Shown piece by piece: positions 56,975 through 64,000 of a DNA stretch of 64,000 nucleotides. How positions within the stretch are numbered: position 1 is the stretch's first letter; the number at the start of each line of letters is the position of its first letter. A model generated the notes under the pieces. It had not been told where the DNA came from and did no database searches. It was given only the letters and a program-made list of their open reading frames with translations. Location: NCBI GenBank assembly GCA_037176885.1, contig JAWWNJ010000011.1:2232001-2296000 (forward strand), given 5' to 3'. Source of the stretch: Favolaschia claudopus. Lineage: Eukaryota; Basidiomycota; Agaricomycetes; Agaricales; Mycenaceae. The position numbers were made by a program, and so were the translations under genes.

Positions 56975-59900
56975 ACCTTAGTATGGGGGAGAGATATATC
57001 ATCCACCTCTCGAAGAGAGTTAGTTTTGATATATTGTGGCCTCTGGGCGACAGCCAATTTTGATATATCGAATGAAGCTCGGTCTACAGCCCATATTAAG
57101 TAGAATCCGTTGCAAGGTGCCATCCTGGAATCACGGTTCCTGATGGTTACTGAAACGGCGGGGATCAATATGTTGATCACGTCTGAGAACATCGCCATCA
57201 AAGGCGGTCAATGAAGCTCGTCGTCGTCGTTGACGACGTCGAGAAACGGAATTTGGGAAAATCCAGAAAATTGTGAGAAAAATTGTGAGGGTGGGCGGCA
57301 AAGAAGTGACATCGTATAAGCACGTAGATTGCGTACACGATGCAATTAAAGCGTATAATTCGCGAATTATGCGTCTTGGTCGATGATTTGGGCCAAAATA
57401 GGCCAGCACAAATCCGCAGAGCGCGTGCCACGGCGGTGTGTGCGCATGGGCAATACACATGTTCGGCCCCCTCATATACAGCTCTGCGACACTGCACTAC
57501 AGCTGCTGTCCTCGGCAAAATTATGGAACAATCGCCCCAGAATCAGCACCGTATCGGTCGGCGTTACCGCCGCTCAACAGGTTGCATCTTTATCAAGATA
57601 TAGAAAGATGTCATACACTCGAGAGTGTGATGGCCGAGGGACTCAGCCATTCGCCCCGATGCGCAGCAGGAAAAACAGTTTGGGGGCATTGGGAGCTGGC
57701 AGCGCGGTGATGGAAGCCAGAGGTAATTTGGGATAGTAATGAAGGGTGGGTGATGAATTTAGATGAATTGACGCGCCGGTATGTGTTCTACCGGCCCTCA
57801 ATCCAGGAGAGCTCAGGATTCGACGGCGCGTCACGCAAAAAAAGAAATTCGAGCCTGTAACCAGATTCTGGCCCCCAAACGGGCTAGAAAATGTTCAAGG
57901 AAGGACCTCCCAATGTTTTTTAAGCTCCATAGCAGAGTTCTAGATACCAGAGTTGAGCTTAGAAAGTCCAGAATCGGCAGTTTGGGGAGTACAAAATTTC
58001 ATGATATAATTGTCGGTAGACACGGTTCGGAGACGGCAGACGGCCTAGAATTGACTCAGACGCAGCCCACAGTCAAGCTCAAGAGATTCGTGTTGTGAAT
58101 TGCCATCGGGAGCGGCGAGAAATACCGTACGACGCGCGAGGTCGTCGTGGTAGAAGCAAGAGTGTCACATATGTCACACCGGCTCGATGTCCCGAGATTG
58201 CCAAATTGGGGTCGCTGGAGAAAAATGTCCTCCGGGTACTGCCCCTGAGCATATTCTGGCAAATCTGATTTTCGGAATAACAAAATGACTATGGTCTGAA
58301 TTTGACTGAGAAATTCCAACAGCAAAATTGTGACCAAAGGGTTAAGAAATGCGGAAGACAGTTTGATGGGCGCCTAACGGGCGCTAAGTGGCGTCACTGT
58401 CAGACAAAACTGCGTCGATAGCGACCTTCAGTGGATTTTATGTAGATCCGAGCTTTCGGACAGAGTTTAGAGACGTCACCGAATGATAATGTGGCGTTAT
58501 TTCAGGAAACGGGCCACAGATCAAGATATTGTAAGAGAAAAACAGCGCCAAGTGAACACCGAGCTGAGCACTCACTGAGATTTACTCCACTTTCTGGTGA
58601 CTTTGGTGCAACTTCTTTAAATTCTTTATCTGAGCGAGTTTTTGAATAGATTCTGATTCTTAATGAACTGGTTGCCTTGTTAGAGTGTCATCCACTCAAA
58701 AAAACTGCGCTCTTCCTCCCAGAGCTTGCAATCGACAACTATTTTTCGGATTCAGTGAACAAGCGCCCATCAAGCGCCCAATCGGACTCCTCGGTGACAA
58801 CCGGGACATTCGGGCCGCTCAGTCTGGAGCCTTCTAGACCCGAGGCAGCGAATCGGATGTCTGCCGGGGTGGTCCATGATTGTTGAGATGTTCGTTTGTT
58901 CTCGTTGTCGCAACGTCGTCGTGAATGGGAGGTGGAGAGTGGTATTATTCAAGAACCATTCAAGGACGGGGAATCAAACCCCATCAAACTGGAGGATTGG
59001 CAGCCTAAATTAGCAAAGTAGCAGGTAAATTACAGGTATCGACCTCTTGCCGTAGACAGAGTATAAGGATAGACGAAGAAAAAGCAGATAGCGGATGGAA
59101 GGCAACGAACAAGACCCGTGCACAGAGAATCAACATGTATAATAACAAGGGACTGAGGCTCCCCGGCCGACGGCACCCGACGGACGCGCAATGGAAAGCA
59201 CGGAAAGGGTGAAATTGAGCGCAGTGAACCGAATAGGCGCGAACGAGACGGGGAGGGGCGGTGGAATACCAGAGACTGATAGGTGACAGAGAAGGATAGC
59301 TGGGCAAGGCTTGATATGAGGATGAGGGGTACGGAAGGGGCCGATAAGCGGCGGGGTGGCCGGGTGGCGAATCGAAAAAGCGCACGATTGACGGCATCTT
59401 GAGGAAAACCGTGAAGGGAGAGCCTACAGGGGTAATATGAGCAGCACCCCCTGCATTGTTGAGACCGGGAGAGCAAATTTGAGGCCAGCGCATCGCCGAA
59501 TTGGGGCAGGAATGAGGAGGGTACGACGAGCTTTTGACGCGTTTTGTAGCGATTCGGGGAGCGGTAGCCGTTGACGGAAGATATATGCACATCTAGACGA
59601 AGTTTCATGAGGCTGGAGGGCCAGGGGAAGGGTGGGCAGCGAAAGCGAGCGGTGGTGAGAAGAGGCAAGAAGCAAAATGATGGGATGTGATGGGGGCAGG
59701 TAATCATAATATCTGTCAACAATGATCCGCAAATGAAGCGCTTCCCGTCATTGTGCGCCAACCGACCAGCGGCGGGGATTCGCGCCCGCGAGGAGCGCAA
59801 ACCCAGGTGCGCAACCATCATTTCAGCTGATTTGGTGCTACTGATGCCATCATTCTGACTCTCGCCCATAGGCCACAATATACTGTACTATTTCGATCAA

Positions 59901-60444
59901 TTCGCCTGTCACGCGTCACAGGGACCTGAATTGACGAAATTTTTCGTGCATGTCACAGGTCACCGCGCCGATTGACGAATGTGACAAAAAAGTCGCAAAA
60001 TCCCGGAAAAATGGCGAAAAAAGCGTATTTTTCTTCCTGCGCGCTCAACCGCGCGCAATTTGCGGCCGATTCTTTCACCTGATCGCCGTTGACACGGAAC
60101 CACGGAAAATGACGGCTTTTCATACCAAATCAAGCCAACCGAGGCCAGCCATCAGGCGCTTTTGACGGCAATGCTGCTAAAATGAATAATTAGCAGAAAA
60201 TTGTCAATTTCTGCCCTCTTTTCGCTCCTAATAATCTTCTCAAAGGGTGGAGGAAAGTGGTCGGTTCTCAAGGCAATTGACGAATATTTCTGTGTGTCAC
60301 GGTGCTTTTGGTCCATCGACGAATGTCAAATTTCGTTCCGGTGTGTCACAGGTCACAGGCCGGGCGAATTGATCGAAATACTACAGTATCAAAATTTACT
60401 CTCGTTGACGGTCGTTTGATATATAAAAACCCCATATACGCCTG
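56975..60444. mobile_element. TIR DNA element with 8-bp target duplication, inserted in the monooxygenase gene
   Basis: The flanking 8-bp repeat GCTCTGGC lies at 56967-56974 and 60445-60452. Imperfect TIRs of about 80 bp: left CACCTTAGTATGGGG (counting the preceding C), right CAGGCGTATATGGGG; both continue with ATATATCA, GAGAGT, TTTTGATA and, after removal of an internal MITE, ATATTGTGGCC(T/A)..GGGCGA. No transposase is recognisable; the interior is low-complexity with many short ORFs. 8-bp duplications and CA-starting ends are found in hAT and KDZ-like elements; the family is not established. Net length without the MITE is about 2.97 kb. Confidence 0.82.
59883..60386. mobile_element. MITE (504 bp, TA target duplication) inside the right TIR of the larger element
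   Basis: Ends are inverted: CTGTACTATTTCGATCAATT at the left, and CTGTAGTATTTCGATCAATT read in from the right (24 positions, one mismatch). It is flanked by TA at 59881-59882 and 60387-60388. Deleting it with one TA joins CCACAATATA to TCAAAATTTACTCTC, which matches the complement of the larger element's left TIR (57011-57038) almost perfectly. TA duplication points to the Tc1/mariner superfamily. No coding capacity. Confidence 0.82.
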
Positions 60445-61831
60445 GCTCTGGCTCTCGCGCGGAACGGATTCAACAAGATTCATGTATATGAAGCGGCGAG
60501 CAACCTGGGGTTCGTGGGAGCTGGGATTCAGGTAAGTAATTCCTAGCCAATAAGTAGGTGAATACGATGCACAATTGAAATGGATTAATTAGGTGGCTCC
60601 TAACCTCTCGAGGCAGCTGCAGCGCTTGGGAGTATGGGATCATTTACAAGAGGACGCGGTGACTATGCATGGTGCCTCTGTTCGCGGTAAGAGATCTCCC
60701 CGTCGTTGATAGAAAACTGGACCTTAAGCCGAGTAGCTGGTGCGACTGGCGAAGAGCTCGCAAGCGTCAATTCTTCCCATGTTGAGGAGAGATATGGGCA
60801 GCCGCATCGCGTGAGTTCAATTGTGTCTCCCTTACTATCAGTATTATCTTGCTGAAGCTGTGGACTTAGTGGGCCCATCGTGCCGCTCTCGCAAATGCTC
60901 TATACGAAGGATGTAGAGCCGCGTCTCCCGCGATCACCATACACTTCAGCACGGCAGTCGTGGGCATAGATTTCGAGCACCCTCGACTTCGCGTCCAAGA
61001 GCGTGGTGCGGAAGGCGAAGATTCTTGGGTCGACACGGATGTCATCCTTGGCGCGGACGGGATAAAGAGTGTCGTTCGGAAATATATGCTCGCTAAACGT
61101 GGTGAAGATGCCGATGGTGAGCTCAATTCAATACGTTCTTGATGTTTTGTTCATATTCATGCTAACGAGCTCGCAGTCAAAGACACAGGGCAGGCGGCGT
61201 ATCGCATAATGCTTACCCGCGAACAGTTAGCTCATGATCCAGAATTGCTCGCCATGGTGAATTCAAATCTCACCTTCCGCTGGATTGCACCAAGACGGCA
61301 TATCATCGTGAGTAATAGATCCCTCGATATCCTCCCCAAGAATCGATGTCCTTCACAGGCCTACCCAATCTCCGCCCACAAAATCTTCAACATCTCCACC
61401 GCTCAACCCGACACCAACTTCGCGTCGGAACCGACATCCTCCTACACCACGCGCGCCGATAAATCCGCTATGCTTGCCGTATTTGAAGACTTCTGCCCGC
61501 TCGTACAGAGAATGTTGGGGCTGGTAGGGGAGGGGGAGGTGTGTGAGTGGAAGCTGCGGGTACATCATCCGTTGAGTACGTGGGTGGATGAGGGGGGGAG
61601 AGTGGCCTTGTTGGGGGATGCCTGTCATCCGAGTTTGCCGGTATGTGTGCGGAAATGAAGGCCAATTTTCGCTGAATACTGCTTTTGTATAGCATCTTGG
61701 GCAGGTACGTTTGACGGGATGATTCGTGCGAGATTGCGAGCTGAACCAAGTTGAATGAATAGGGAGCAGCGCAAGCTATCGAAGACGCCGCAGTTCTCGC
61801 TGTAGCCTTGACAAAAATTTCAGATAAGAAC

Positions 61832-62866
61832 TATGGCGGTTAAAGTGCACATTTAATAATTCCCCCCAAATATACGAGATTTTCACCAATCCCCCTATAA
61901 ATGGGGTGCTTGGTACACTCCCCCCCAAAAAAAACACCTTTGAAATCGACGGGATTATTTGGGGGGAAAATTCCAATTCCCCCCAAATACAAAGTCGAAC
62001 TTTCCCCCCAAATAAACTCCCAAGTTCCAACTTTCATTTTTTGACCCAACTCCCGTGATTCGATAGTCTCACTCTCGGTGAGTACCCTGCTTAGTCTCAC
62101 TACTCTGTCCTTCGTTGGTTTCACGGTCATTTTGACCATCAGTACAAACTCGGCACTCTCCGAGGTCCGAGTCGGCCTTGTCCGGCATCTCTGTTAGCCC
62201 TCAGTATAATCGTTGCAGCTTTCGTGCTCGAGTGTCTGCGTGTCTGATAGCTATGAGCTGTGAAGACCTCCTGTATTTTCTAGGTCTGCCAATTGGCAAG
62301 TTGCCCAAGCCTTGAACCTAGAAGTAAGACTCAATTCGACCCGACAATAAGTGCCATCAAAATCGGCTTCGCTCATTTCGGATAGAGTACTTTTCGGCCC
62401 AATTCCGCTGGTCTGCTCATTAGTTACGCTCCAGGTTGTGGTCTGTCTAATCAGCTCTCGAAGAATGAAAGCTGTCATGATTATACTGAGGTTCAACAGA
62501 GATGCCGGAGAATGCCGACCCACCTCGGAGCCGATGGAGCGTGCCGAGCTGTACTGATGGCCAAAACCTATAATTTGCGTTTGAACGAAGGACAGAGTCG
62601 GTGTGAGACTAAGCAGGGTACTTACTGAGAGTGAAAACCTTGAATTGAGAGTGTTAGGTCAAACAATGAAAATTGGAAGTTTATATTTGGGGGGAACTTT
62701 CAACTTTGTATTTGGGGGGAATTGGAATTTTCCCCCCAAATAATTCCGTCGATTTCGAAGGTGTCTTTTTTTGGGGGGAGTGTACCAAGCACCCCATTTA
62801 TAGGGGGATTGGCAAAAATTTCGTATACTTGGGGGGAATTATTAAAAGTGCACTTTAACCGCCATA
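61832..62866. mobile_element. Foldback-like element with ~300-bp inverted arms and G/C runs
   Basis: The element begins TATGGCGGTTAAAGTGCAC and ends with its complement. The first ~210 bp of each arm are over 90% alike and similarity continues with gaps for roughly 100 bp more. Each arm carries about six runs of five to seven C or G (in AATTCCCCCCAAAT-like contexts). It is flanked by a 6-bp direct repeat AAGAAC (61826-61831 and 62867-62872). Removing the element with one repeat restores an open coding exon. The ~350-bp centre has no coding capacity. Small ORFs in the arms exist in both copies because they are repeats. Confidence 0.85.
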
Positions 62867-63262
62867 AAGAACGATGTACACGCCGCCCTCCTTGTTTACG
62901 AGGTGCGCTGCTTCTCAATCTTCATAATTTCTTGCGGGTCTTCGCATCGAATATCAGCGCTCACTCCTCCCCAGCACCTCCGCAAACAACGCGCCGAATT
63001 GCTCGTCGACCAAGCCGCGGCCTCCGGACGCGACCTCCACTTGACGGATCCCGAGGCTCAAGCAGCGAGGAATGAGGCATTTCGGCAGGTCAAGAATGGC
63101 GGCGCGAATCCGGATAAGTGGTTGGATCGGGATGTGCAGGATTTTGTGTATGGGTTTGATTGTGTGCAGGATGCGGAGGGGAGGTGGGAGGAGGTGTGGG
63201 GGGAGGCTGTTCGGGCACTTGGCGGCGCTGGGGGAGGGACGAGGAGTGAGTTGGATGAGTAG

Positions 63263-63749
63263 AGGAGAGGGGAAGTGGCAGAGAAGGTCCAAAGGAGCCT
63301 GAAATACGATTGTATATAATTTGTCTTTTTTGCGTATCATTTTTTTTTGTATCAGTATGGATACGACTTGTGCCGCGGGTAAGTGCTAATAGTTTTGTAC
63401 CGAACAAGAGAGGAATCGAACATACTGGACCATCGGGGCAGAACTTGCTTCGGCAAGCCCTCTGGTAATCTTGCCATCGTGATAGGATCCCACGGTTGAG
63501 ATTTTGGTTCAACTTGCATTTGAACTTTGTAGAAAAGGAGTGGTATGCGTTGGGTTCGTGGGGATGCGCTCTACGAGTTCACTTGAATACAAATTGTCTA
63601 TAGGAAACCGAATAATACACTGCTCTCTCCGCTCAGATCGACGTGTTAGCGCAGTAGCAAACTTAAAAATGCTTATTAGAATATACGTCGCGGACACGTG
63701 TGTGACGCGGGCACGCCTATAAGGTGTGACCGCGTGACGTTTGCCTCTC
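63263..63749. other. Intergenic region downstream of the monooxygenase relic
   Basis: No supported gene; short ORFs on both strands around 63500-63750 have no recognisable content. Confidence 0.45.
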
Positions 63750-63923
63750 ACCGCTTGCCAATCCGTTGGTCGCCGTGAGAGGTAAGAGTCTCGTCTATAT
63801 TCACCGTATCTCTACTTACAAGTATTGTAGTACTCGCTCACTAGTAGGACATAGGTGAATATCATACCGCTTGCCAATCCGTTGGTCGCCGTGAGAGTAC
63901 TCGCTCACTAGTAGGACATAGGT
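63750..63923 (+). repeat. Two-motif short direct repeats near the window end
   Basis: Motif A (32 bp, ACCGCTTGCCAATCCGTTGG and 12 more) is at 63750-63781 and 63866-63897. Motif B (26 bp, TACTCGCTCACTAGTAGGAC plus ATAGGT) is at 63831-63856 and 63898-63923. In the first set A and B are 49 bp apart; in the second they are adjacent. Confidence 0.85.
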
Positions 63924-64000
63924 ACAGTTCTCATAATGCGACCCCCGGAAAAAAAACTTTTGTAGGTGATATCTTTTTCTCTTATCTTTGAATCCCCTTG

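Larger units (their letters stand above)
56898..63262 (+). pseudogene. FAD-dependent monooxygenase, disrupted by two transposons
   Basis: Salicylate-hydroxylase-like flavoprotein monooxygenase. The start at 56898 leads into RIAIVGAGMSGLAVALA, the FAD-binding GxGxxG. After a 3.47-kb insertion (56975-60444 plus one duplicate) the same frame continues LARNGFNKIHVYEAASNLGF and VAPNLSRQLQRLGVWDHL. VILGADGIKSVVRK (DG motif) and LLGDACHPSLP (GD motif binding FAD) follow. A second insertion (61832-62866) splits ISDK-N from DVHAALLVYE; the last exon HLRKQRAELLVDQAAASGRD ends at 63262. About eight introns. Removing each element with one target duplicate restores an open frame, so the gene was intact until recently; no other stop was seen. 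Confidence 0.88.

Noticed and set aside
58935..59005. tRNA-like arm (GGGGTTTGATTCCCC on the minus strand)
   Set aside because: The loop lacks the TTC of a T-arm and no acceptor, D or anticodon stems can be formed around it.
61840..62858. Two similar ORFs (99 and 61 codons) sharing YLGGIGIFPPNN
   Set aside because: They are the same inverted-arm sequence of the foldback element read on each strand, so similarity reflects the repeat, not coding.
61832..62866. TA target duplication (mariner-type) for the foldback element
   Set aside because: Taking TA as the duplicate leaves AAGAAC repeated by chance and puts a stop in the monooxygenase exon; the 6-bp duplicate restores the frame.

Overview
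The window is nuclear DNA of a filamentous basidiomycete, most likely a mushroom-forming Agaricomycete. The evidence is dense genes split by introns of about 49-76 nt with GT..AG ends, micro-exons of 11-16 nt, and typical lineages: a DUF6534-type seven-helix membrane protein, a TEA-domain factor, F-box and BTB paralogs, an S53 sedolisin, a GH11 xylanase and a chromodomain Ty3/gypsy retrotransposon. No rRNA, tRNA or CRISPR array was recognised. Exon joins were derived by hand from splice sites and reading frame, so boundaries may be off by a base or so.

Layout. 0-8.6 kb: membrane-anchored alpha/beta hydrolase (+), TEA transcription factor (-), secreted S53 peptidase (+). 8.7-19.5 kb: a stack of mobile DNA. 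Two arrays of degenerate short repeats in opposite orientation flank a Ty3/gypsy element with 363-bp LTRs and a CTCAT target duplication, and its gag is split by a 3.7-kb TIR element. 19.6-26.7 kb: an unassigned low-confidence gene, a DUF6534 membrane protein (+), an F-box protein (-) and a Zn2Cys6 transcription factor (-) with one apparent frameshift. 26.7-30 kb is largely empty. 30-38.4 kb: M28 glutamate-carboxypeptidase-II-like peptidase (+), BCS1-like AAA ATPase (+), HSL-type alpha/beta hydrolase (-). 39-49.3 kb: a membrane protein with a Gly/Thr/Met-rich tail (+), a GH11 xylanase (+), a two-finger GATA factor (+), and three minus-strand paralogs that share a C-terminal module alternating hydrophobic and polar residues. 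50-55 kb: a secreted beta-propeller-like protein and two BTB genes with the relic of a third between them. 55.8-63.3 kb: an unknown Cys-containing protein (+), then an FAD monooxygenase gene broken inside coding exons by two TIR elements, one of which carries a mariner-like MITE in its own right TIR.

Functional themes are secretion and nutrition (S53, GH11, propeller protein, M28), transcriptional control (TEA, Zn2Cys6, GATA) and recent transposition. The most interesting points are a probable self-priming site in the LTR element, nested insertions that can each be reversed on paper to the base, an apparently undescribed inverted-array (foldback-like) repeat, and the three-gene family with the alternating C-terminal module and a conserved 11-nt micro-exon.
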